From Candidatus Latescibacterota bacterium (GTDB lineage Bacteria; Latescibacterota; UBA2968; UBA8231): 37,234 nucleotides of DNA. Where the stretch lies: assembly GCA_022827835.1 (NCBI GenBank), contig JAJEIO010000038.1:1-37234 (forward strand), written 5' to 3'. The notes beneath the pieces are model-generated. The model was not told the DNA's origin. It searched no databases and was given only the letters and a program-made list of their open reading frames with translations. This document shows positions 30,737-37,234 of the stretch, piece after piece. Numbering within the stretch: the stretch's first letter is position 1; every line of letters starts with the position of its first letter. Both the position numbers and the translations under genes were made by a program.

Positions 30737-30931
30737 TTAATCGAGCGGCAGGCGCCGACGTGGACGCTCCTCTTCTTTGGGGCGTTCTAAGCGGCCGGCA
30801 CCGCTGGTCGCCTGGCGGTAGAGGCGGACGAAACTCCGGCCCACCCACCAGACGAGGACGAGCAACGCGGCGATAGCGTAGGCCGAATTGCGGCTTTGGA
30901 GGTCGGTGAGGTACTCCCAAACAATATCCAT
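30737..30931 (-). CDS. Small single-pass membrane protein, 64 residues
   Basis: It has one transmembrane helix, A-Y-A-I-A-A-L-L-V-L-V-W-W-V-G-R-S-F-V, after a short hydrophilic N-terminus. It ends in a highly basic tail (R-L-E-R-P-K-E-E-E-R-P-R-R-R-L). It is directly upstream of the TPR gene with a 2-bp gap, so it is probably the first gene of a two-gene unit and could anchor that protein at the inner membrane. No family is recognised, and small size limits confidence. Confidence 0.6.
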   Translation of the reverse strand: MDIVWEYLTDLQSRNSAYAIAALLVLVWWVGRSFVRLYRQATSGAGRLERPKEEERPRRRLPLD

Positions 30932-31043
30932 TATCCACCGATTGTATCCCCTACGAGAGACGAACGCAAGCTAGTTCGCCGCTCACTTATAGTCTGGCTA
31001 TATTAGAAGCGATTTCACAGTTCCATTCCATCAAACCAACTAA

Positions 31044-31136
31044 CTGACGTTACGCACGGGCACCTAGGTATTAGATGCTTCGACTCCGCTTCGCTCCGCT
31101 CAGCATCCCATACCGATGGCCTTTGCGTAACATCAG
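31044..31136. mobile_element. 93-bp MITE with 13-bp inverted repeats and a 7-bp target duplication
   Basis: The ends read CTGACGTTACGCA (31044-31056) and TGCGTAACATCAG (31124-31136), inverted copies differing at one position. Immediately outside both ends lies CAACTAA (31037-31043 and 31137-31143), a perfect 7-bp direct repeat, which strongly supports insertion by a transposase-like process. The interior has nested complementary arms (GGTAT/ATACC and GATGCT/AGCATC) and would fold into a hairpin. It has no coding capacity. The same terminal sequence borders the Rpn-family gene downstream. Confidence 0.82.
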
Positions 31137-31148
31137 CAACTAATTACA

Positions 31149-32660
31149 ATGACCGACAAACATCGCGTAGCCTTGGGCGCGATTTTTACCGAGTGCAATC
31201 AATTCGGCGGCGAGCCGATTGATTTGTCGTGGTTTGAGCGCTATGAGTTGCGGCGCGGGCGCGAGGTGCTCGCAGCCGAAGACGGGGTGGTCGGCGGTAT
31301 GCTCAGCGTGCTGGCGGCGCGCGGCGCGGAAGTGGCACCCCTGTTGTTTGCCAGCACCTGTCCCGGTGGGCCGCTGACGCGGGCTTGTTACGACCCACTC
31401 AAGGAAGAGCTTTTGGCGCGGCTCAAGGAAGCGCTTCCGGTGGATGGCGTTCTCATGCCGCTGCACGGGGCGGCGGCGGTGGAGGGTGGCGTCGATTTGG
31501 AAGGGGATTTGCTGGCTGCCGTACGAGCCGTCGTCGGGGACGCTGTGCCTATCGTCGCTACGCTCGATTTGCACGCCCATATTTCCGCACAGATGATGCG
31601 CGCTGCCGACGGCTTGGTGGCTTGGGAAACCTATCCGCATCGCGATGCCTTTTCCACGGGCGAGCGCGGGGCGGACCTGCTGTGCGACACACTCGCTGGC
31701 GCGTGCAAACCCGCGATGGCCATGGCCAAGGCGCCAGTGCTCACCGGGGCCATTCACGGCTCGACCGAAGACGATGATCCCTTCGCGCAAGTGATGGCCT
31801 TGGCCAAGGCCGGTGAGCAGCGCAACGGCATCCTCTCGACGAGTGCGATCTTGGTGCATCCCTATCTCGATTTTGCTGGCATGGGTAGCGGTGGGCTGGT
31901 GATTGCCGATGGCGACTTTGCCAAGGCCGAGGCCCTCGCCTGCGAGCTTGCTACGGCGTACTGGGAGCGGCGCTTTGCCTTAGAGCCAGCGCTGTACGCA
32001 CCCGAGGATGCTGTGCGCGCCGGTTTGGCCGTCGAGGGTGGCCCGGTGGTACTGGTGGAGGCCGCGGACTGCTGCGGTGGGGGAGCGGCTGGCGATAGCG
32101 TGGCGGCGCTGGCGGCGCTGTTGCAAGTCGAGTTGGATAGACCGGCACTGGTGCCTTTAGTCGATGCCCGCGCGGCTGCGGCTTGCCACCAAGCTGGCGT
32201 TGGGGCCGAGGTGGAATTGGAACTGGGGCATGGGCACGACCCGCGTTGGGGACAGCCGATTGACGTGCGAGGCCGGGTGCTGCGGTTGAGCGATGGCCGT
32301 TTCCGCTATCAGGGCGGCATTTGGGAGGGGGTCGAAGGGCATATGGGGCCGGCGGCAGTGCTCGCACTGGGGCATATCCAGGTGCTATTGGCGTCGCATC
32401 CTACGTACGAGTGGGACAACGAGCAGTTTGCGGCTCTCGGGATGGATGCGGCGCAAGCGCGTTTTATCGTCGCTAAGAATCCCATGAACTACCGCCTCGC
32501 TTACGGAGCCATAGCCCAGGCCGTCTTCGTGCTCGATACGCCGGGACCGACGCCGGCGACGGTGCGGCACCTGCCCTTTGTCCGGCGGGCGCGGCCCTTT
32601 TTTCCGCTGGACCCGGGTATGGAGTTGGAGATGGAGGTTTTGCGCGCGGAGGCGCGATAG
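31149..32660 (+). CDS. M81-family metallopeptidase-like protein (MlrC type)
   Basis: This 503-residue protein has the two-part MlrC architecture. The N-terminal part begins V-A-L-G-A-I-F-T-E-C-N-Q-F and contains L-D-L-H-A-H-I-S and Y-P-H-R-D-A-F-S-T-G-E, the likely zinc ligands (Asp/His/His). The C-terminal part starts about residue 290 and ends F-P-L-D-P. Named after MlrC of microcystin degradation, most relatives are of unknown substrate, probably acting on small peptides or amides. There is no signal peptide, so it is cytoplasmic. The start codon lies only 12 bp after the end of a MITE insertion, and I see no ribosome-binding site in the remaining leader (CAACTAATTACA). Expression may therefore depend on the MITE. 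Confidence 0.88.
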   Translation: MTDKHRVALGAIFTECNQFGGEPIDLSWFERYELRRGREVLAAEDGVVGGMLSVLAARGAEVAPLLFASTCPGGPLTRACYDPLKEELLARLKEALPVDGVLMPLHGAAAVEGGVDLEGDLLAAVRAVVGDAVPIVATLDLHAHISAQMMRAADGLVAWETYPHRDAFSTGERGADLLCDTLAGACKPAMAMAKAPVLTGAIHGSTEDDDPFAQVMALAKAGEQRNGILSTSAILVHPYLDFAGMGSGGLVIADGDFAKAEALACELATAYWERRFALEPALYAPEDAVRAGLAVEGGPVVLVEAADCCGGGAAGDSVAALAALLQVELDRPALVPLVDARAAAACHQAGVGAEVELELGHGHDPRWGQPIDVRGRVLRLSDGRFRYQGGIWEGVEGHMGPAAVLALGHIQVLLASHPTYEWDNEQFAALGMDAAQARFIVAKNPMNYRLAYGAIAQAVFVLDTPGPTPATVRHLPFVRRARPFFPLDPGMELEMEVLRAEAR

Positions 32661-32732
32661 GATGAAGAATCTGCCGCGATGCGCGAGGGCAAGACGGTCT
32701 ATGTCCGCTAGTTACTGATGTTACGCAGTGTT

Positions 32733-33644
32733 CTACTCGTCGGAATCTAACAGGTGCCTAAAGGCTTCGAGGTTGGGCACCTGTATGGCCGCCCGATGCA
32801 ACTTCTTGAGGCGCTGTACATCGTCAATGGCCCCAAGGCGCACGGCCAACGGATCCGACGCGGCCAGTTCAAAGCGAATCGCTAGCACGTCAAGCAGATC
32901 TTCAACGGCGCACGCACGGCCTCCTTGCTCAATGCCCTGCTCAATGCCCTGCTCAATGCCCTGCTTAAGGGCCTTCTCCGTGAAATACTGCACTACCGAC
33001 GATTCGTACATGGTCGCCTCCGAAATGATAGTCGCAATCGTTTCTATGTTATACGTCAAACCGCTCAAAATGGCAAGATGGACCAGATAATTGGCTTTGA
33101 CGGTCTCGTCCATCGGCATCTCTTGCGCCCGGTTCACACACTGGCGTAACCATGCCTCGGCATCTACCCCAGCCGGACGCTGCATCAACGGCACAAATGG
33201 AAGCAAGCCTGAATATCTCTCGTCAAGGATGCGTTGGCCATCTAGCTCACTCAGTCGAATCACTTGGTATTGCACCAACACGCGATAGCCATGCCGCTCT
33301 TGGAGATAGTACCCCGGATCACTCCGACCGGCGTCAGGACGCAGATAGATGACGTTGGAATAGATCGGCAGCCGGTGTTGCCCAATGGCGCGGCCGATAT
33401 AGCTGGCCATGCGCTGCGGCATGGGTGGGGTGCTATCAGTCGTTTGAAACTCGTGATGCACTAACGCCTCCCCGCCATCAATTTGCACGCGGATGAGGCT
33501 GTCGGTGCGATGGGCTTCGACGGTGGGTTGTTCGGTGTCGATCACCTCAATCACCTCGACGTCGTCTTGTTGGAGGGCGAAACGGGCGAAATCGTGGGGA
33601 TAGGTGTGGATGAGATGTTTGGCGATGGTATCGAATTCGGCCAT
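32733..33644 (-). CDS. Rpn-family recombination-promoting nuclease / putative transposase-like protein
   Basis: This protein of about 303 residues belongs to the Rpn (Transposase_31/YhgA-like) group. The PD-(D/E)XK core is visible as R-T-D-S-L-I-R-V-Q-I-D-G-G, then H-H-E-F-Q-T-T-D-S and P-Q-R-M-A-S-Y-I-G-R, with the E-F-Q variant of the E-x-K motif usual for these proteins. The C-terminal part carries three copies of a glycine-containing G-I-E-Q repeat. E. coli Rpn proteins are DNA endonucleases that promote RecA-independent recombination. I start at 33644 (M-A-E-F-D), with AAGG upstream; a TTG-initiated longer form would add 13 residues. Flanking inverted repeats suggest it is the gene of a mobile unit. 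Such genes usually have many copies per genome. Confidence 0.85.
   Translation of the reverse strand: MAEFDTIAKHLIHTYPHDFARFALQQDDVEVIEVIDTEQPTVEAHRTDSLIRVQIDGGEALVHHEFQTTDSTPPMPQRMASYIGRAIGQHRLPIYSNVIYLRPDAGRSDPGYYLQERHGYRVLVQYQVIRLSELDGQRILDERYSGLLPFVPLMQRPAGVDAEAWLRQCVNRAQEMPMDETVKANYLVHLAILSGLTYNIETIATIISEATMYESSVVQYFTEKALKQGIEQGIEQGIEQGGRACAVEDLLDVLAIRFELAASDPLAVRLGAIDDVQRLKKLHRAAIQVPNLEAFRHLLDSDE
32926..32961. repeat. Three perfect 12-bp tandem repeats inside the Rpn gene
   Basis: The unit TGCTCAATGCCC occurs three times in tandem and continues into a partial fourth. On the coding strand it encodes repeated G-I-E-Q. Because the unit is a multiple of three, copy-number change by slippage would lengthen or shorten a linker without a frameshift. 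Rpn proteins commonly show variable repeats of this kind. Confidence 0.9.
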
Positions 33645-33847
33645 GCGCGATGCCTTGGGTTGCAGGTGAGGTGGTATCCACAACGGGCAAGAATCGTGCC
33701 ACGGCGGCGGCTGAGCGGGTAGGAGGGGCTATGAGGCGCTGGAGTGTAGCGGAAAGGATACAGCAATGTGGGGTTAGAGAAAAAAGCTGCGTAACATCAG
33801 TTCGACAATCTGCACATCCTGTTCGTTCATCGGGGACTCTTCTTCTC

Positions 33848-33877
33848 TTGACAAGGTTTTAAATAATGTTGTGTTAT
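33848..33877 (+). promoter_or_regulatory. Predicted sigma70 promoter of the coiled-coil/AlbA_2 pair
   Basis: A perfect TTGACA (33848-33853), an 18-bp AT-rich spacer and TGTTAT (33872-33877, four of six matches) lie about 140 bp before the start at 34019. The surrounding stretch is AT-rich. It is the best -35 box in this gap; the -10 box is imperfect. The leader of about 130 bases contains no clear hairpin. Confidence 0.45.
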
Positions 33878-34018
33878 GAAACCTCCGTTCGACGCAACCG
33901 GAATCCTTCCACTAGGAGTATATTGGGCCAGTTGGGACGAGGTGACAAGTAGTCTTCCCAACAGACCAGCACACCGTCAGATCTAAAGGATTATTGCCAT
34001 AGACTTGGGAGGCTTCCA

Positions 34019-34216
34019 ATGATCAAGAACGAAAGGCAATATCGGCTCACCAAAGCGCAGGCAAACCGATTTTCGCAAACCTTGCAGAATCTCGGCGAAG
34101 CCGTCGGAGTACATCCGCTTATTGTCAAGGCACAGCGCGATGCCCTGAGCAGCCAGATCGCCGACCTGAAAGAGGAGTTGCGCGAATATGAATCTCTAAC
34201 GAATGGAAGACAGTAA
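34019..34216 (+). CDS. Small coiled-coil protein upstream of the AlbA_2 gene
   Basis: This 65-residue, charged and almost entirely helical protein reads M-I-K-N-E-R-Q-Y-R-L-T-K-A-Q-A-N-R-F. A later helix is L-I-V-K-A-Q-R-D-A-L-S-S-Q-I-A-D-L-K-E-E-L-R-E-Y-E. I recall similar N-terminal segments in small HTH-type antitoxin or regulator proteins, where a DNA-binding HTH follows; here the protein ends before any HTH. GGGAGG lies 6 bp upstream of the ATG. It overlaps the AlbA_2 gene by 14 bp and so is co-translated with it. A regulatory or antitoxin-like role for the neighbouring protein is plausible but unproven. Confidence 0.72.
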   Translation: MIKNERQYRLTKAQANRFSQTLQNLGEAVGVHPLIVKAQRDALSSQIADLKEELREYESLTNGRQ

Positions 34217-35549
34217 ACACATGGCTTCAAGAGAAGATCTTCGACCACTTATTACCGAACCGAGAGAAGACCTTGCCTCCGAGTACAAGGATTGGCTAGA
34301 TCTGACGCTCAAGGAGCATAAGGCCACGCTGGCGAAAGCTGCAATTGCGTTGGCCAACCATGGTGGCGGGTACATAGTCATTGGCTTTGAAGAGCAGGGA
34401 CAAACCCTTGAATCACGGCCACGTCCAGAGGAAATTCCAGAAATAACACAAGACTCCGTAAACGCGGCAGTACACCTATACGCCGAGCCAAAGTTTCAAT
34501 GTGCAATGCATGTTGAGTCGCATCCAGACACACATGTGCCGCATCCAATTGTCATTATCCCCAGTGCTACTGTACCCGTGATGAGCAGAAGAGATCACCA
34601 AGGAGTCATCGGCCAAAACCGTTGCTACGTTCGGAAGCCAGGTCCTAAAAGCGAGGACCCTCGGACATCGGAAGAATGGCGCATTTTGCTCAATCGCTGC
34701 GTGAGAGCCACCCGGGACGAGATGCTGGAATCGATCCGTTCAATTATCACGGGGAGTGTAGAGACGCAAGACTCGGTACCAAACGCACTCGACGATCTAC
34801 AGGACTACTGCACCGCGGCTCGTGGTCGTTGGGAGGAAAAGGTGCGGAACGAGCCTGACGACTCGCCAGCACGATTTCCGTACGGCTATTACGAAATGGC
34901 TTTTTCTTTGATAGGTGCAACACCGGCGAATAGCCTCGACGAACTTCGAAATCGGCTTAGTGACGCGGGGCGGGTCGACTTGTCGGGATGGCCTCCATTC
35001 TTGTACGCCTCAGGCCAAGCACGTCCTCACGATGATTTTGTGGAAGCGTGGCTTGGACAGCCAGATCATAATGACAGGAGGCATAGAGAGTCGTACCAAT
35101 ACGACTTCTGGCGCGCCTCACGCGATGGGAAACTCTACACGATCCGAGGGTACCGAGAGGACGACGAGCGAGACCATAATAAGCCTCCAGGCCGTATGTT
35201 TCATGTCACCTTACCGATTTGGCGTGTTGGCGAGGGACTGCTATTTGCAAACCGATTCGCAACAACATTTGAAGAGGTCGATCAAATTGCCGTTTACTGC
35301 CGTTTCGCGGGACTGGAGAACCGATGCCTTGTGTCCACACCCTTCTTAAATGCACTCCTCCGTATGGGCGATCCCTGCAGCACGGGTGAAATCATATTGA
35401 CGGGGCAGATCACTCAACAACAGGTGCAAGATAATCTCGCTGAGGTTCTTCATCCTCTTCTACGGCCACTCTATGAGAAGTTCGACTTTTACGAATTATC
35501 GTTTGACCAAGTTGCGAAAGAACTCCAGCACCTACGGCGTGGCCTCTAG
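34203..35549 (+). CDS. AlbA_2 / Schlafen-like putative DNA- or RNA-binding protein
   Basis: This 448-residue protein has an N-terminal AlbA_2 domain (about 15-160): E-D-L-A-S-E-Y-K-D-W-L-D-L, then A-K-A-A-I-A-L-A-N-H-G-G-G-Y-I-V-I-G-F-E-E, the core of the Schlafen-AlbA_2 fold. A later stretch C-Y-V-R-K-P-G-P-K-S-E is also typical of the domain. The C-terminal 280 residues are unassigned, mixed alpha/beta. AlbA_2 domains bind nucleic acids and are common in defence or transcription-regulator proteins; the Schlafen relatives can cut RNA. It overlaps the small coiled-coil gene and converges on a type ISP R-M enzyme gene, with 7 bp between stop codons. An ATG at 34221 is an alternative start. The composition differs from the housekeeping genes. 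Confidence 0.78.
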   Translation: MEDSKHMASREDLRPLITEPREDLASEYKDWLDLTLKEHKATLAKAAIALANHGGGYIVIGFEEQGQTLESRPRPEEIPEITQDSVNAAVHLYAEPKFQCAMHVESHPDTHVPHPIVIIPSATVPVMSRRDHQGVIGQNRCYVRKPGPKSEDPRTSEEWRILLNRCVRATRDEMLESIRSIITGSVETQDSVPNALDDLQDYCTAARGRWEEKVRNEPDDSPARFPYGYYEMAFSLIGATPANSLDELRNRLSDAGRVDLSGWPPFLYASGQARPHDDFVEAWLGQPDHNDRRHRESYQYDFWRASRDGKLYTIRGYREDDERDHNKPPGRMFHVTLPIWRVGEGLLFANRFATTFEEVDQIAVYCRFAGLENRCLVSTPFLNALLRMGDPCSTGEIILTGQITQQQVQDNLAEVLHPLLRPLYEKFDFYELSFDQVAKELQHLRRGL

Positions 35550-35556
35550 GTGTTTT

Positions 35557-37234
35557 TTACGTTGAGCTATCCATAGCAGTAAACTGCAACATCCCCCCAA
35601 CCCTCCTAGCCATCTCCGCAAAATAGAGCACTTCCTCCGGCGTCAGCGCCCGCCCCAAAACATCGCGCTCGCGGTAGGACAGCCATTTCTTGAGCACCTG
35701 ATAGCCGCCGAGCTTGTAGTCCCAAATCGCGGCGGGGACGTTGCGCCAGAAGGCGTGGTCGTTCAGGTGCACGTCCAGCGTCTTTTCGCCCAGCGCGGGT
35801 ATGGCATCCCCCAGCGCGGCGCGTTCGTCCGGGGTGTACTCGCGTTCGACGATGCGGCCTTGGCCCGGCATTACGGCGTCGCCTGTTCCGTAGTGGCCCC
35901 ATCCTGAGGTGAGCGCGAAATCGTCGCCGGTCATGTTGCGATCGTCGGTGGTGGCGGGCACAGCGATAGCGGCGATTTCTGGGCGCAACGTGCCTTGGCT
36001 AACGCCCGGCACGGGTTCGTCGGGGTCGAGCAGGCGGGCCAGTTCGCGGCCCCGTGCCGCTGATGCAGCGAGTGTCTCTGCTGCGTCGTCAGCTTCGCCA
36101 TCGGGCCAGCCCGGTAGCGGGATACGCGGCCATTCCATGCGGAGCGCTCCGGCGTTGGCTTCGCGGTAGGCGAGATCGTGGAGGGTGGCGAGGACGTAGT
36201 GGAAGAGGTCCTCTACATTTGCGCCGAGACGGTGGAGATAGCGTTGCGCGGCACCGGATAAATTGGGGCGACGTTGTATTTCGTTGCCGCCGATCTCGAA
36301 GCTGTCATCGAGGAGGTAGGCGGGGAAAAAACTCGAAAGCCCGTTGCCAAAGTTATCGGAAAGATGACGAACCAAGGTGCCTCGTGAGAAATCTTCCTTG
36401 GCTTCCCGTTCGTGCGCTTCGAGCCACACATTGCCCTTGAACACATGCGGCTTATAGTCGGAGCGTTTCTCGTCCAGCAGTTTCGTCTCCGCTTCCCAAT
36501 AGAGCCAGCGATTATCGAAAGGTCGGTAGGCAAAGCGAATGAAACCGTCTTCAACCGGCCCGTCGCGTTTGAGCAGCGCGTCGCGTACTGCACGAGCGTT
36601 GAATCGTGCCGTGGCCTTCATCACGCCCGGATAGCGCCGTGCAATTTCGTCATGGCTCAGACTCTCATCGAAGTAATCACCGATTCGCGCTTTTAGACGG
36701 TCGAGATCGGTATCGACGAGAAATCCGTCGCGGCTAGTCTTCACGACCGGAAACGACACCGGAAACAAATCAGGCAGCGCCGGCCAGTCGAACCAATCCT
36801 TGCTCACTGCTGTTTGTGCAAATGGCAGGCCGAGCGGCAACACCGGCTCGACGCTTTCATAGAGTTTTTCCGGCTCCGCATCCTCTGTCTCAATCAATTC
36901 CTCGCGCTTGGCAGGCCCCCACAAATGCCGAAAGCCGATTTTTTCCGCTGGCGCATGATCGAGTTTGCGCACCAGCGTCGCAATCGCCGTCCCAACTTGA
37001 ATGCCGACCGGATCGCCCTCGGTCGAAAAAATACTCGGGTCCGGCGAACCATCCGGTGCGACCTTGCCGGTCTTATATTTGTCGCCATTCAAGCAGTCAA
37101 TCCGTATCGCGTCGAACGTCTCCAGATAGCGCTCCCGCATCCCCGTAAACGACAGCCCATCGAGCCAAGAATAGTTGGAAATGAAGCACACCACGCCTTG
37201 ACCCGTCTTCGCAATGCGCCGCTCCGCCATGCGA
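35557..37234 (-). CDS. Type ISP restriction-modification enzyme, C-terminal part (window edge)
   Basis: The visible 558 or so residues lack the N-terminal nuclease and helicase, which lie beyond the right edge; the frame is open to base 37,234. The first visible part (G-V-V-C-F-I-S-N-Y-S-W-L-D-G) fits the post-catalytic region of the methyltransferase domain. The rest matches the type ISP C-terminal specificity domain as I know it, with F-A-Y-R-P-F-D-N-R-W-L-Y-W-E near residues 235-248 and H-Y-V-L-A-T-L-H-D later. Single-chain type ISP enzymes (LlaGI and LlaBIII) combine nuclease, helicase, N6-adenine methylase and target recognition. The missing half should be on the adjacent contig region. 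It is the third R-M locus of the window and GC-richer than the other two. Confidence 0.82.
   Translation of the reverse strand, partial: RMAERRIAKTGQGVVCFISNYSWLDGLSFTGMRERYLETFDAIRIDCLNGDKYKTGKVAPDGSPDPSIFSTEGDPVGIQVGTAIATLVRKLDHAPAEKIGFRHLWGPAKREELIETEDAEPEKLYESVEPVLPLGLPFAQTAVSKDWFDWPALPDLFPVSFPVVKTSRDGFLVDTDLDRLKARIGDYFDESLSHDEIARRYPGVMKATARFNARAVRDALLKRDGPVEDGFIRFAYRPFDNRWLYWEAETKLLDEKRSDYKPHVFKGNVWLEAHEREAKEDFSRGTLVRHLSDNFGNGLSSFFPAYLLDDSFEIGGNEIQRRPNLSGAAQRYLHRLGANVEDLFHYVLATLHDLAYREANAGALRMEWPRIPLPGWPDGEADDAAETLAASAARGRELARLLDPDEPVPGVSQGTLRPEIAAIAVPATTDDRNMTGDDFALTSGWGHYGTGDAVMPGQGRIVEREYTPDERAALGDAIPALGEKTLDVHLNDHAFWRNVPAAIWDYKLGGYQVLKKWLSYRERDVLGRALTPEEVLYFAEMARRVGGMLQFTAMDSST

Larger units (their letters stand above)
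32715..33801. mobile_element. Putative Rpn-family mobile unit bounded by inverted repeats
   Basis: CTGATGTTACGCAG (32715-32728) and its exact complement CTGCGTAACATCAG (33788-33801) enclose a single gene for an Rpn-type PD-(D/E)XK nuclease. The left repeat ends 4 bp from the gene stop codon, as in compact insertion elements. The same terminal sequence caps the 93-bp MITE at 31044-31136. No target-site duplication is visible at the outer ends (CTAGTTA on the left, TTCGACA on the right), so the boundaries are supported by the repeats alone. Confidence 0.6.

Noticed and set aside
30939..31036. Possible small RNA or promoter between the small membrane protein and the MITE
   Set aside because: No convincing -35/-10 pair or stable hairpin could be found by eye.
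32661..32711. A short frame D-E-E-S-A-A-M-R-E-G-K-T-V-Y-V-R ending in a stop after the M81 gene
   Set aside because: It looks like the C-terminal tail of a lost gene (an oxidoreductase-like end is possible), but 16 residues are too few to assign.
32926..32961. Possible CRISPR array or satellite
   Set aside because: The repeats are 12 bp, directly abutting without spacers, and lie in frame inside the Rpn coding sequence.
32701..33808. Target-site duplication around the Rpn unit
   Set aside because: The 7 bases outside the repeats (CTAGTTA and TTCGACA) do not match, unlike the neighbouring MITE.

Overview
The window looks like a chromosomal segment of an uncultivated, high-GC, Gram-negative bacterium. 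Evidence for an outer membrane is a BamA-like barrel fused to a peptidase and propeller, a small beta-barrel protein, and several lipoproteins. The mix of a phytanoyl-CoA-dioxygenase-like oxygenase, an MlrC/M81 protein, an amidohydrolase-2 protein and lipoproteins with an N-P-L-D-P stretch after the lipobox recalls Latescibacterota-like or other FCB-side lineages. That placement is an impression from gene content, not a measurement.

Layout. (1) 1-1,193: an AT-richer type II restriction-modification (R-M) pair on the minus strand, an N6-adenine methylase cut by the window edge and a PD-(D/E)XK endonuclease. (2) 1,370-1,721: a COG3636-type antitoxin whose toxin survives only as a frameshifted tail. 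(3) 1,871-6,902: an EamA transporter, a PhyH-family oxygenase, a TlpA-like thioredoxin protein, a small outer-membrane barrel and an MTA/SAH-nucleosidase-like protein. (4) 7,000-10,515: an AT-rich island with a 145-bp MITE-like element, two unknown genes, and a NotI-family endonuclease with its m5C methylase. The island lies between two imperfect copies of the same nucleosidase/dapF intergenic region. The right copy carries a nucleosidase with a large internal deletion, and a third copy of the 3' tail lies at 4,916-5,072. (5) 10,926-23,262: a dense, co-directional housekeeping block with many overlaps or gaps of a few bases: dapF-like, peptidase/propeller/barrel, BamB-like lipoprotein, small membrane protein, FN3/propeller lipoprotein, yicC, a cytidylate-kinase-like gene, coaBC, uracil-DNA glycosylase, dnaB and obgE. 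(6) 23,292-24,588: a PIN toxin and an overlapping partner whose antitoxin-like N-terminus is fused to a larger domain. (7) 24,640-30,931: amidohydrolase; thrB, an SDR epimerase-like gene and an alpha-helical protein as a tight operon; an ART-like/HEAT protein; a TPR protein and a small membrane protein. (8) 31,044-33,801: a 93-bp MITE with a 7-bp target duplication 12 bp before an M81 gene, then an Rpn-family nuclease gene enclosed by the same terminal inverted repeats. (9) 34,019-37,234: a small coiled-coil protein overlapping an AlbA_2/Schlafen-type protein, convergent with the C-terminal part of a type ISP R-M enzyme that runs off the window.

The main theme is a conserved housekeeping backbone interrupted by defence and mobile DNA: three R-M loci, two toxin-antitoxin remnants or variants, two MITE types and a putative Rpn mobile unit. 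Within the backbone, DapF and the CoaC half of CoaBC both lack canonical catalytic residues. No tRNA, rRNA or CRISPR array was seen. Gaps of about 300 bp or more are 6,903-7,234 (duplicated promoter region plus MITE) and 33,645-34,018 (Rpn leader, right inverted repeat and a putative promoter). The gap 30,932-31,148 holds only the MITE.
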